Shown: positions 51,012 through 59,399 of the stretch, in pieces
Layout: each line of letters starts with the position of its first letter
How positions within the stretch are numbered: position 1 is the stretch's first letter
Assembly: GCF_024172085.1 (NCBI RefSeq)
Contig: NZ_JAMZDZ010000001.1
Span: forward strand, 5,208,001-5,272,000
Reading direction: 5' to 3'
Length of the DNA stretch: 64,000 nucleotides
From: Hamadaea flava
GTDB lineage: Bacteria; Actinomycetota; Actinomycetes; Mycobacteriales; Micromonosporaceae
Notes under the pieces: generated by a model
Seen by the model: the letters and a program-made list of their open reading frames with translations, nothing else
Databases searched by the model: none
Told to the model about the DNA's origin: nothing
Program-made: the position numbers and the translations under genes

Positions 51012-51698
51012 ATGCGAGAGTCGTTCGGCGCCGCCCTGCACGAGGTGGGCAACCTGCTCGTCTCCATGGCCGAGGCGGCCCGCACCCAGATGCGCCAGGC
51101 GACGTACGCGCTGCTCACCGCGGACAAGGAGGCGGCCGATCGCGTCGTCGCCCGGGACGCGGAGATCAACGAGCTGTACCGCCAGGTCGAGGAGCGGGTC
51201 CTGCGCCTGCTCGCCCAGCAGCAGCCGGTCGCCCGCGACCTGCGCATGGTGATCACCGCCCAGCACGTCGCGACCGACCTGGAGCGCATGGGCGACCTCG
51301 CCGACCACGTCGCGAAGACCGCGCTGCGTCGGCACCCGGCCGCCGCCGTCCCGGCCGAACTGGCCACCGTGATCGCCGAGATGGCCGAGGTCGCCGACCG
51401 CATCGCCGGCAAGATCACGCTGGTGCTGGCCCGCTACGACACCAAGCGCGCGGCCGAGCTGGAGAACGACGACGACGTGATGGACGCGCTGGAGCGCGAC
51501 CTGTTCGCCGTCATCCTCGGCTCGTCCTGGCAGCACGGGGTGGAGGCGGCGATCGACGCGGCGCTGCTCGGCCGGTTCTACGAGCGGTACGCCGACCACG
51601 CGGTGAACGCGGGGCGCCACGTGATCTACCTGGTGACCGGCGAGATCGCCGACGGGCAGGCCTCGGACGAGGACCCGGAGCTGCCCGAGTCGCTCTGA
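51012..51698 (+). CDS. phoU: phosphate signalling regulator PhoU
   Basis: A 228-residue, all-helical protein made of two PhoU repeats, each with an E/D-x-x-x-D metal-binding pattern (DLERMGDLADHVAKTA in repeat 1 and FYERYADHAVNAGRHVIY in repeat 2). PhoU links the Pst phosphate transporter to the sensor kinase and dampens the phosphate response. It is divergent from senX3 and preceded by PHO-like boxes, the arrangement seen in Streptomyces. No pst genes are in the window. Confidence 0.95.
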   Translation: MRESFGAALHEVGNLLVSMAEAARTQMRQATYALLTADKEAADRVVARDAEINELYRQVEERVLRLLAQQQPVARDLRMVITAQHVATDLERMGDLADHVAKTALRRHPAAAVPAELATVIAEMAEVADRIAGKITLVLARYDTKRAAELENDDDVMDALERDLFAVILGSSWQHGVEAAIDAALLGRFYERYADHAVNAGRHVIYLVTGEIADGQASDEDPELPESL

Positions 51699-51723
51699 GG
51701 CTCGGCTGCTTCGTGAAGCTCGG

Positions 51724-52644
51724 CTACTTCTTGCTGGCGAGCGCCCGCGCGAAGAACATCATGTTCGCCGGGCGCTCGGCCAGCCGCCGCATGAGGTAGC
51801 CGTACCACTCGGTGCCGTAGGGAACGTAAACGCGTACGTGGTAACCCTCCCGGACGAGCCGGCGCTGTTCTTCCGGGCGTACGCCGTAAAGAAGCTGGAA
51901 CTCGAACTCGTCCGGACCCCGGTCGAACCACCGGGCCCGGTCCTCGCCGATGGCGATCAGCCGCGGGTCGTGGGTGGCCAGCATCGGGTAACCCTGCCCG
52001 GCCATGAGCACGTTCATGCAGCGTACGTAGGACTTGTCGACGTCCAGCGCGGACTGATAGGCCACGTGCTCCGGCTCGGAGTACGCACCCTTGCAGAGCC
52101 GGACGCGGGAGCCCGCGGTGGCCAGCTCACGGCAGTCCTGCTCGGTACGCCGCAGGTACGACTGGAGCACCGCGCCGGTGCTCGGATAGTCCTTGCGCAG
52201 GCTGTTCAGGATGGTCAGCGTCGAGTCGGCGGTGGTGTGGTCCTCCATATCCAGGGTGACCGTCGTGCCCGCCTCGGCCGCGGCCGCGCAGATCGCGCGC
52301 GCGTTCGTCTCGGCGAGATCCTCGTCGAACGCCTGCCCGAGGGCGGAGAGCTTCACGCTGACCTCGGCGACTCCGGTCAGCTCCGCCTCGCGCAGCGCGG
52401 CGAGCAGCGTCAGGTATTCGTCCCGGGTAACGCTCGCCTGCTCCGGCGTCAGCGTGTCCTCGCCGAGGTAGTCCAGCGTGGTCCGGAGCCCGGAGCCGGC
52501 CAGCTCCCCGGTCACCCGCAGGGCGTCGGGCGTACCGGTGCCGGCGACGAACCGCCTGACCACGTCCCGGCTCACCGGGGCGGAGCCGACGAACTTTTCG
52601 ACCTTGCCGGATCGCGACGCTGCGAGAATGACCGACCTGAGCAT
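51724..52644 (-). CDS. proline dehydrogenase (FAD-dependent, monofunctional)
   Basis: A 306-residue TIM-barrel flavoenzyme that oxidises proline to pyrroline-5-carboxylate, the first step of proline catabolism. Family motifs include VSVKLSALG, TLDMEDHTT, AVLQSYLRRTEQDCREL, VRLCKGAYSEPEHVAY, MLATHDPRLI and FQLLYGVRPEEQRRL. The length matches the short monofunctional class. The partner P5C dehydrogenase gene is not in the window. Confidence 0.94.
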   Translation of the reverse strand: MLRSVILAASRSGKVEKFVGSAPVSRDVVRRFVAGTGTPDALRVTGELAGSGLRTTLDYLGEDTLTPEQASVTRDEYLTLLAALREAELTGVAEVSVKLSALGQAFDEDLAETNARAICAAAAEAGTTVTLDMEDHTTADSTLTILNSLRKDYPSTGAVLQSYLRRTEQDCRELATAGSRVRLCKGAYSEPEHVAYQSALDVDKSYVRCMNVLMAGQGYPMLATHDPRLIAIGEDRARWFDRGPDEFEFQLLYGVRPEEQRRLVREGYHVRVYVPYGTEWYGYLMRRLAERPANMMFFARALASKK

Positions 52645-52764
52645 GTCAGCAGCGTATCTCCGATTCGGCGATGAGGTCGGATGTGAGGTACGTCCCGTCC
52701 GTCGGAAACGGTTCCGGTAAACCTCGGCACACCACTTCCGTCAAGATTGCTCTACCTTTGTCGG

Positions 52765-53352
52765 GTGGACTTCGATGCGTACGCCAAGACCGCCGTTGAC
52801 CTGGTCAATGTCCGGCTTGACACCCTCGACGACCTTCGTGCCCTTTTTGCGGACGACCGGGAGTGGATGCGGGAGTCGGTCGCCGATAAGGAGATGGCGG
52901 TCTTCCGGCGGGCTCAACGGAAGCTCCGCGACGTCTTCGAGGCCGGCGCGGCCGGCCGCGACGGCGACGCCGTGGCCGAGCTGAACGTGCTCCTGGAGAC
53001 CTTCCCGGTCCAGCCGCGGATCTCGGGTCACGACGCCGGGGACTGGCACATGCACGTCACCAGCCGCGGCGCCTCCGCCTCCGCCGAGTACCTGGCCGGT
53101 GCGGCCTGGGGGCTGGGCGTCTGGCTCTGCGAGTTCGGCAGCGCCCGGTTCGGGGTCTGCGCCGACGAGCGGTGCGGCAACGTCTACCTCGACACCTCTT
53201 CCAACAACTGTCGCCGGTTCTGCTCGGAGCGCTGCGCGACGCGGTCGCACGTGGCCGCGCATCGGGCGCGGAAGAAGGCCGCCGTCGACGAGGTGGCGGC
53301 GCTGCCGAGCGCCGCCGTCGCGCCGAAGGCTCCCGTCCCGGTCGGACGCTAA
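52765..53352 (+). CDS. CGNR zinc-finger / ABATE domain protein
   Basis: A 195-residue protein of the actinobacterial CGNR family, thought to be stress-related transcriptional regulators. The C-terminal zinc finger is clear: CADERCGNVYLDTSSNNCRR then FCSERCATRSHVAAHRARKK. The N-terminal region is a helical ABATE-type domain. The GTG at 52765 gives a start (VDFDAYAKTAVDLVN) like that of family members; a TTG at 52747 is also possible. It is divergent from proline dehydrogenase, so it may regulate that gene (inference). Confidence 0.85.
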   Translation: MDFDAYAKTAVDLVNVRLDTLDDLRALFADDREWMRESVADKEMAVFRRAQRKLRDVFEAGAAGRDGDAVAELNVLLETFPVQPRISGHDAGDWHMHVTSRGASASAEYLAGAAWGLGVWLCEFGSARFGVCADERCGNVYLDTSSNNCRRFCSERCATRSHVAAHRARKKAAVDEVAALPSAAVAPKAPVPVGR

Positions 53353-53382
53353 GCCGCTCGCTCTCGCTCGCGCGCTGACCTT

Positions 53383-53459
53383 CCTGATCATTGCGTCGGC
53401 CATGCTGTTTCCGGGGACATTTCGCCTCGTGAAACCGCGTGGCCGGCGCAACGATCAGG
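53383..53459. repeat. 77-bp palindrome downstream of CGNR gene
   Basis: CCTGATCATTGCGTCGGCCA (53383-53402) pairs with TGGCCGGCGCAACGATCAGG (53440-53459) with two G-T type mismatches. The inner part can continue as GTTTC/GAAAC. It lies 31 bp after the CGNR stop and before a gene on the same strand, so it may act as a terminator. Confidence 0.85.
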
Positions 53460-53530
53460 CTTGAGTGGTCGCCTGGATCGGCCGAAAGGACGATCCGCGC
53501 TCGGCTGGTCGTCCAGTAGCGTTGCGGCCC

Positions 53531-55315
53531 GTGCACCCCGGGGACCCCTCGCAGCCTGATCCGCGGCCCGCCGACTCGCAGCCCGCCGACTCGCAGCCGC
53601 CGACGCAACCGATCCCGCCGCAGCAGCCCTACCCCGGGGTGAATCAGTCCTATCCGGGCACGCCCGGCCCAGCCCCGTCCGGCCCGGTCCCGCCAGTGTG
53701 GAATCCGCAGATTCCCCAACAGCGGCAGGCCGGACAGCTCGGGGCGCCGGTGTACCCGCCGTCGGGTTACCCGACGTATCCGCCCGCGCCCGGGAATCCC
53801 GCTGCGCCCGCGTATCCGCCGGCGCCTGGGTATCCGCCCGCGCCGGGATATCAGCCCGTACCGGGGTATCCGCCAACGCCGCCGCACGGTGCACCGCCGG
53901 GCCTGCCACCGGCCTACCCGCCGGGGTACTCGACGCCGCCGGGCTATCCGACGCAGCCCTGGCCGGGTGCGTACGCCCCGCCGCCGCCTCCGCCCAAGCG
54001 GCCGTGGTTCGGCCGGGTGGCCGTCCTGGCCGTCATCGTGGTGCTGATCGCCTGCGCCATCCCGGTCGTCGGCGTGGTGGCGTACGTCGCGACGCGATCG
54101 ACGGCGGATCCGCTGGTGCAGCCGACCGCGTCCACCGGGGTCACCTCGAAGGCCTCGCCGAAGGTGTCCCGGTCGCCGGCGCGCCGCCCGAATCCCGGCG
54201 ACTCCCAGGCCGTCTTCCAGAACTGGGCGCAGGACCGTGTGCAGGCGGCGCTGGACCAGCAGTCGGACGCGCTGTTGCGGGGCGACCTCACCGGTTACGT
54301 GAAGGTGGTCGACCCGGCTAAGTCGACTCTCGTCGCCCGGCTCCGCAAGCAGTACGCCTCGCTGCGCAACATGAAGATCGGCGCCTGGGGCAACGACCTG
54401 CTGACCATCACCGCCAGCGGTGGCAAGGAGTTCGAGACCACCTGGCGCGTACGCGTCGACGGGCATCCCTGCTTCGGAGCCGTCACCTGCGACAACGACG
54501 ACTTCTCGATGCTCACCACGTGGCGGCTGGCCGATCCGGACACGGCGCTGATGACTTCGCTGGAGCCGGAGGACAGCGCGAACTCGCCCCGTCCGTGGGA
54601 GGCCAGCGATCTCATCGCGAAGGTCGGCGACCGGACCGTGGTGGCCACCACGAAGGCGTACGCGTCGCTGCTGGACAACGTCTGGACGCAGGCCGAGGCG
54701 GCGGCGAAGGTCGCCGACCGGCTGGCGTACCAGGGCAAGCCGCCGACCAAGTACGTGATCTTCTACGCCGGTCCGAGCGAGTGGAAGACCTGGTACGACT
54801 GGGATCCGCCGGAGTGGTCCGGCGGCGTGACCATCGAGGTCGGCGACGCCTCCAACATCGTGCTGAACGGCAAGGACCTCCAGGGCTGGTTCATCGACAA
54901 CCTGCTCCGGCACGAGATGACCCACGCCGCGACGCTGCCCGGCGGCAGCCGTTCCCGGGCCTGGTGGCTGATCGAGGGCATCGCCGAGTACGCCGACATG
55001 GACGGTGCGTCGGTCAGCCGCTACAGCGCGATCGAGGAGACGAAGAAGTTCGTCGAGGGCTCCTGGGACGGCAAGGTGGCGGTGAGCGCACCGGGCGACA
55101 GCGACGGGGACGCGAAAGCGGCCGCCGCTTACGGGGTCGCCTTCCTGGCCGTGCGCCACCTCGCCGAAAAGTATGGCGAACAGCGGATGCGCGAGTTCTT
55201 CGACGCCGTGGTGCACGACCACAAGACGGAAGCCGAGGCAGCTCCGGCGATCTTCGGCGAGTCCTGGACCACAGTGGAGGCCGGCTGCGTGGAGTTCATC
55301 CGTTCCTCGGTGTGA
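53531..55315 (+). CDS. Pro-rich membrane-anchored gluzincin-like metalloprotease
   Basis: A 594-residue protein. The cytoplasmic N terminus (about 1-160) is almost entirely Pro/Gly/Gln/Tyr repeats (PPAPGYPPAPGYQP), followed by one transmembrane helix (about 163-187) and an external region. Near the C terminus HEMTH (His461) and, 21 residues on, EGIAEY (Glu482) form an H-E-x-x-H...E zinc site like that of the peptidase MA superfamily. The start is uncertain because the N terminus is low complexity; GTG at 53531 or an earlier GTG at 53465. The next operon begins 24 bp downstream. Confidence 0.75.
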   Translation: MHPGDPSQPDPRPADSQPADSQPPTQPIPPQQPYPGVNQSYPGTPGPAPSGPVPPVWNPQIPQQRQAGQLGAPVYPPSGYPTYPPAPGNPAAPAYPPAPGYPPAPGYQPVPGYPPTPPHGAPPGLPPAYPPGYSTPPGYPTQPWPGAYAPPPPPPKRPWFGRVAVLAVIVVLIACAIPVVGVVAYVATRSTADPLVQPTASTGVTSKASPKVSRSPARRPNPGDSQAVFQNWAQDRVQAALDQQSDALLRGDLTGYVKVVDPAKSTLVARLRKQYASLRNMKIGAWGNDLLTITASGGKEFETTWRVRVDGHPCFGAVTCDNDDFSMLTTWRLADPDTALMTSLEPEDSANSPRPWEASDLIAKVGDRTVVATTKAYASLLDNVWTQAEAAAKVADRLAYQGKPPTKYVIFYAGPSEWKTWYDWDPPEWSGGVTIEVGDASNIVLNGKDLQGWFIDNLLRHEMTHAATLPGGSRSRAWWLIEGIAEYADMDGASVSRYSAIEETKKFVEGSWDGKVAVSAPGDSDGDAKAAAAYGVAFLAVRHLAEKYGEQRMREFFDAVVHDHKTEAEAAPAIFGESWTTVEAGCVEFIRSSV

Positions 55316-55339
55316 CCACCGTTCGCCCTGCTGTGAAAC

Positions 55340-56689
55340 ATGCTCGAGTTGACTACCATCACGCGAGTGCGGCGACCGATGGTGTTGGCAGGAGCGGTGA
55401 CCGTCCTCGTGGCGTTGAGTGCCGCGTCCTGCGGCAACGACGACGAGGGCATCGCGACGGCGGAGGTGGGCCGGGCCGACGTCGTCGAGATCGTCGACGC
55501 GCCCGCCTCGGTGGTGGCGCGGGCGGCCGCGACGCTGACCTCGCCAGCCGAGGGCACGCTGGCCCGGCTCGCGGTCACGGCCGGTGATCAGGTCGCCAAG
55601 GGTCAGGTCGTGGCGGTCGTCGACTCGCCGACGGCCCAGCAACGGCTGCGGGACGCGAAGAAGGCGCTGGATCTGGCGAAGCGGTCGACGGGCGGCGGCG
55701 GGGTCCGGGTGGACCTCAGCGGTTCGGCCAAGCACCTCGACGAGGCCGCCGCCAAGGCGTTCGACCAGGCGCGGGCGGCGGTGGCGTACATCGCCGACCC
55801 GGCGCTGAAGAAGGCGCTGCTCGCTCAGGTCGACGCGGCCGAGCAGCAGTACGCCGCCGCGTCGAAGGCGGTGACCTCGGCGGTACGCGGTGTGCAGCGC
55901 GGTCTCCAGTCGATCGGCAGCGCCATGAGCGCCCTGGGCGCCGCCCAGAAACTTCAGGCGCAGCAGGCGTACGACCTGGCCAAGGCCACCGTGGACGCGC
56001 TGACCCTGCGGGCGCCGATCGCGGGTGTCGTCCAGCTCGGCGGCGCGAGCGCCCCGGCGACGAGCGGAATCGACCTGTCCTCCCTGTTGGGGGCGGCGGG
56101 CGGCGGTCAGACTCCGTCGACCGGCGGCGCCGCATCGATCCCGGGCGTGTCGCAGACCGTCCCCGAGGGCGGCCTGGTGACGGCGGGCACTGCGATCCTC
56201 ACCGTCGTCGACGTCAGTGAACTCGGTCTGGTGGCCGAGGTGGACGAGACCGACATCCTGCTCGTCAAACCTGGGCTGGACGCCGAGGTCGAACTCGACG
56301 CCGCGACCGACGTCCGCTACCCGTCCCGGGTGGCCAGCATCGACGTGCTGCCGACGGCCAACGCGCGCGGTGGCGTGGCGTACCGGGTGCGGTTGACGCT
56401 CACCCCGCCGTCCGGCGCCCCGACGCCGCGGCCGGGCATGAACGCGGTCGCCCACCTGCGCGTACGCCAGGCGAACTCGGCCGTCGCGGTGCCGGCGGCC
56501 GCTGTCTTCACCGCCGAGGGCCAAGTCCTGACCTGGGTACGCGGCCCGGACGGCAAAGCCGAGCGGCGACCGGTGAGCGTCGGCGTCTCCGGCGAGGACC
56601 TGGTGCAGATCACCGACGGACTCCAGCCCGGCGACCGCGTGGTCGTCCGGGGTACGGACAAGGTTCATCCCGGAGACGAACTGCCGTGA
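55340..56689 (+). CDS. MacA/HlyD-like efflux periplasmic adaptor subunit
   Basis: A 449-residue exported adaptor. The N-terminal hydrophobic segment ends SAASCGND, a plausible lipobox. The halves of the biotinyl-lipoyl-like domain (SPAEGTLARLAVTAGDQVAKGQVVAVVDS and ALTLRAPIAGVVQL) flank a helical hairpin of about 130 residues. A beta-barrel domain and a membrane-proximal domain (VRGTDKVHPGDELP) follow. Its stop overlaps the ATPase start (GTGA), forming a three-gene operon. In a single-membrane actinobacterium it probably works with the MacB-like pair to move molecules away from the outer leaflet. Confidence 0.88.
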   Translation: MLELTTITRVRRPMVLAGAVTVLVALSAASCGNDDEGIATAEVGRADVVEIVDAPASVVARAAATLTSPAEGTLARLAVTAGDQVAKGQVVAVVDSPTAQQRLRDAKKALDLAKRSTGGGGVRVDLSGSAKHLDEAAAKAFDQARAAVAYIADPALKKALLAQVDAAEQQYAAASKAVTSAVRGVQRGLQSIGSAMSALGAAQKLQAQQAYDLAKATVDALTLRAPIAGVVQLGGASAPATSGIDLSSLLGAAGGGQTPSTGGAASIPGVSQTVPEGGLVTAGTAILTVVDVSELGLVAEVDETDILLVKPGLDAEVELDAATDVRYPSRVASIDVLPTANARGGVAYRVRLTLTPPSGAPTPRPGMNAVAHLRVRQANSAVAVPAAAVFTAEGQVLTWVRGPDGKAERRPVSVGVSGEDLVQITDGLQPGDRVVVRGTDKVHPGDELP

Positions 56690-57393
56690 CAGCCGCCGAC
56701 GTGACCCCGGCCGTCGCGGCGGTGAACATCGAGCGGACCTACGACCTGGGTGGAGTCACCGTTCCGGCGTTGCGGGGCGTCTCCTTCACCGTCGAGCGCG
56801 CCGCGTATGTGGCCATCGTCGGCCCCTCCGGCTCCGGCAAGTCGACACTGATGCATCTGCTCGGCGGGCTGGATCGGCCCACGGCGGGCACCTTGCGGAT
56901 CGACGGCCGCGACGTCGCCGCACTGACGCCCGCGGAGCTCGCTCAGCTCCGCAACGAGACCATCGGCTTCGTCTTCCAGTCGTTCCACCTCCTTGCGCGT
57001 ACCACCGCTTTGGACAATGTCGCGTTGCCGCTCGTCTATCGCGGCCTGAACGCCCGCGAGCGCCGGGCGCGGGCCCGCGAGATGCTGGCGCGCGTCGGCC
57101 TGGAGCACCGCGTGGATCATCGCCCGAACCAGCTGTCGGGCGGCGAGCAGCAGCGGGTGGCGATCGCGCGGGCACTCGTGACCGAGCCGACCGTGCTGCT
57201 GGCCGACGAACCGACCGGCAACCTCGACACCACGACCGGACTGGCCGTGATGGAGCTGCTGGAGCGGCTGAACGCCGAGTCGAGCGCGGCCCTGGTCCTG
57301 GTCACCCACGACCGGGAGGTGGCCGCGCGGGCCAAGCGCCGGATCCACATGCGGGACGGCGTCATCGAGGCGGACGAGGGCGGGGCGGCGTGA
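56686..57393 (+). CDS. ABC transporter ATP-binding protein (MacB/LolD type)
   Basis: A 235-residue ATPase. Walker A is GPSGSGKST (residues 46-54), followed by Q-loop FVFQSFHLLARTTALDNVALP, signature LSGGEQQR (151-158), Walker B VLLADEPTGNLD and H-loop LVTHD. The FHLL-x-x-x-T segment and the short length are typical of the MacB/LolD class that couples to a FtsX-like permease. It overlaps both neighbours, so all three are co-expressed. Confidence 0.95.
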   Translation: MTAADVTPAVAAVNIERTYDLGGVTVPALRGVSFTVERAAYVAIVGPSGSGKSTLMHLLGGLDRPTAGTLRIDGRDVAALTPAELAQLRNETIGFVFQSFHLLARTTALDNVALPLVYRGLNARERRARAREMLARVGLEHRVDHRPNQLSGGEQQRVAIARALVTEPTVLLADEPTGNLDTTTGLAVMELLERLNAESSAALVLVTHDREVAARAKRRIHMRDGVIEADEGGAA

Positions 57394-58574
57394 GGCTGGC
57401 GGAGGCGTGGCGGGTCGCGCTGGACGCGTTGCGGGCCAACCGGCTGCGCAGCGGCCTGACCATGCTGGGCATGGTGATCGGGGTCGCCGCGGTCGTGGTG
57501 CTGGTCGCGCTCGGCACCGGAACGAAGAACGAGGTCGAGTCGCAGGTCGAAGGGCTCGGCGCGAACCTGATGTTCGTGGTGCCCGGCAAAGTGGACTTCA
57601 ACTCCGCGCCGACCGCGTCGCCGCTGGACACGGGCGATCTCAACGCGGTCATCCGGACGGTCGGCGACCGGGATCGGGTGACGGTGTCGCTCACCTCCGG
57701 CGAAACCGTGCGAGCCGGGCGCAACTCCACCTTCACCTCGGTGCTCGGCGTCATGGAGACCACTCCGAAGGTGTTCGTACGCACCCTGCACAGCGGGACG
57801 TACCTGGCGCGTACCGATGTCGACACCGGGCGGCGGGTCGCCGTGCTGGGCGCGAAGACGGCCCGTCTGCTGTTCGGCGACCGGGACGCGGTCGGCCGGC
57901 AGATCACGATCGCGGGCGTACGCTTCCGCGTCATCGGGGTCTTCGCACCGCTCGGGCAGAGCCTCGGTGTCGACCGGGACACCGAGGTGCACATCCCGAT
58001 CAGCACGGCGCAGCGGCTGTTCGGGACGAACCGGATCGACGCCTTCGCGATCAAGGCGCCGGACGCGGAGTCGGTCGGCCCACTCGGCGACCGGGTCCTC
58101 GCCGAACTGCGCAAACGTCACCCGGACACCGAGTTCAGCGCCGTCACCCAGGATCAGATCCTCGGCGTACTGGCCGACATCCTCGGGGTGCTGACGACCG
58201 TGCTCGCCGCGATCGCCGGGATCTCTCTACTCGTCGGCGGGGTCGGCGTCTCCAACATCATGCTGGTGTCGGTCCGGGAACGGACCAAGGAGATCGGGCT
58301 GCGGAAGGCGGTCGGTGCGAAACCTCGTGACATCGGCGTGCAGTTCCTGCTGGAAGCGGTGCTGCTGACCACCATCGGCGGCGTACTCGGGATGGCGCTG
58401 GGCGTCGGCGCCTCGCTGATCACGGCGGCTCTCTCGCCGGTGCCCGCGACGGTCACGTGGTGGTCACTCGCGCTCGCGTTCGGCGTATCGGCCGGCGTCG
58501 GGATCATCTTCGGCGTCGTGCCCGCGCAGCGGGCCGGGCGGCTCGACCCGGTGGTCGCTCTACGCACTGAATAA
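57390..58574 (+). CDS. MacB-type ABC transporter permease
   Basis: A 394-residue permease with the MacB_PCD domain between helix 1 (MLGMVIGVAAVVVLVALGTGT) and the C-terminal FtsX domain. That domain contains SLLVGGVGVSNIMLVSVRERTKEIGLRKAVGAKPRDI and closes with the family ending PAQRAGRLDPVVALRTE. GTG start overlaps the ATPase stop. Substrate unknown; this class exports peptides, antibiotics or lipoproteins. Confidence 0.94.
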   Translation: MRLAEAWRVALDALRANRLRSGLTMLGMVIGVAAVVVLVALGTGTKNEVESQVEGLGANLMFVVPGKVDFNSAPTASPLDTGDLNAVIRTVGDRDRVTVSLTSGETVRAGRNSTFTSVLGVMETTPKVFVRTLHSGTYLARTDVDTGRRVAVLGAKTARLLFGDRDAVGRQITIAGVRFRVIGVFAPLGQSLGVDRDTEVHIPISTAQRLFGTNRIDAFAIKAPDAESVGPLGDRVLAELRKRHPDTEFSAVTQDQILGVLADILGVLTTVLAAIAGISLLVGGVGVSNIMLVSVRERTKEIGLRKAVGAKPRDIGVQFLLEAVLLTTIGGVLGMALGVGASLITAALSPVPATVTWWSLALAFGVSAGVGIIFGVVPAQRAGRLDPVVALRTE

Positions 58575-58641
58575 GCTTTCGCGCACGGAATAAGCCTTCG
58601 CGCGCCGGATGACCGTTTCGCGCTGTCTGGTTTAAGCCCCC

Positions 58642-58696
58642 GGATCACGGATCTGCGTCGAATCTTGGCCCAAGATTCGACCGGGATACCTGATCC
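58642..58696. repeat. 55-bp imperfect palindrome
   Basis: Arms 58642-58668 and 58670-58696 surround a central C. The inner 11 bp TCGAATCTTGG / CCAAGATTCGA are perfect, and the outer GGATCA/TGATCC pairs. It shares its left arm with the interrupted palindrome at 44934. It lies downstream of the ABC operon, after short GAATAAGC-TTCGCGC direct repeats (58569-58600). Confidence 0.82.
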
Positions 58697-58767
58697 AATG
58701 CCTAGCAGTGGCCTAGCGGCGCCGTGGTGGCGACAGGGGGTGTTCGGGCGATTACTGAAAGCTGTCG

Positions 58768-58793
58768 CGTTAGCCACATGAGCCCCGCTAACG
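58768..58793 (+). promoter_or_regulatory. inverted repeat upstream of HTH gene (possible operator)
   Basis: CGTTAGC (58768-58774) and GCTAACG (58787-58793) are exact inverted 7-mers with a 12-bp spacer, about 30 bp before the start codon of the small HTH protein. The position suits autoregulation or control by another dimeric factor. Confidence 0.5.
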
Positions 58794-58823
58794 TTCTACT
58801 TACACGCTGGATGGGGGAAAGGC

Positions 58824-59039
58824 ATGAATTCGCGCGGGACGCCACACGACAACGAGCTGGCGGAGGTGCGCTTCCTCACGGTCGCCGAGGTCGCGACGCT
58901 GATGCGGGTGTCGAAGATGACCGTCTATCGGCTGGTCCACTCCGGTGACCTGACCGCGGTCCGGGTCGGGCGCTCCTTCCGGGTGCCCGAGCACGCGGTC
59001 CACGAATACTTGAGGGGCGCGTTCTCCCAAGCCGCATGA
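58824..59039 (+). CDS. small helix-turn-helix protein, excisionase/MerR-like family
   Basis: A 71-residue DNA-binding protein: LTVAEVATLMRVSKMTVYRLVHSGDLTAVRVGRSFRVPEHAV is a compact winged HTH of the excisionase (MerR-like) type. GGGGGAAAGG precedes the ATG. It directly precedes bS22, epimerase and acyltransferase genes, the same order as Rv0500A-Rv0500B-Rv0501-Rv0502 in M. tuberculosis (from memory). It is probably a chromosomal regulator and not a phage excisionase; no integrase is near. Confidence 0.88.
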   Translation: MNSRGTPHDNELAEVRFLTVAEVATLMRVSKMTVYRLVHSGDLTAVRVGRSFRVPEHAVHEYLRGAFSQAA

Positions 59040-59206
59040 GGATGAGACCGCCCGGTTTCACGAACACACATGCGTGCGGTTACCCTGGACAGCGGCTCCG
59101 GCCCCGTTCGCGCATTCGCGGACCGAGGGCGGAGCGAGATGTCCAACTTCCGCCGTGGCGCATACGCGCCGGGCGAAACCGAAGCGTGTGATGAGAGGGC
59201 TGCCGT

Positions 59207-59308
59207 ATGGGCTCCGTGGTCAAGAAGCGCCGCAAGCGCATGGCTAAGAAGAAGCACCGCAAGCTGCTGCGCAAGACCCGCGTCCAGCGTCGCCGTCTCG
59301 GCAAGTGA
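59207..59308 (+). CDS. small ribosomal protein bS22 (AURKAIP1/COX24 domain)
   Basis: A 33-residue, extremely basic protein ([20 protein letters not shown] ... ending RRRLGK) matching the tiny actinobacterial ribosomal protein bS22 nearly residue for residue, as I recall the mycobacterial form. GAGAGGG lies upstream of the ATG. More than half of the residues are Lys or Arg, as expected for rRNA binding in the small subunit near the decoding region. It is easily missed in annotation because of its length. Confidence 0.92.
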   Translation: MGSVVKKRRKRMAKKKHRKLLRKTRVQRRRLGK

Positions 59309-59399
59309 CCCGCGCCGGTTCGCCGGCGTCTTGAAGCGGGTGCCTGAGCCCGGTGCGTTGCCGACCAGCAGCGGCCGGGCTCGGCTTAGGTGGGGGAGC

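Noticed and set aside
53057-56668. 1203-codon open frame on the minus strand
   Set aside because: Antisense to the CGNR, metalloprotease and MacA-like genes, which have clear motifs; composition is Arg/Gly/His-rich.
58824-59039. Phage or plasmid excisionase
   Set aside because: The fold is excisionase-like, but there is no integrase or attachment site, and its position before bS22 is conserved on chromosomes.
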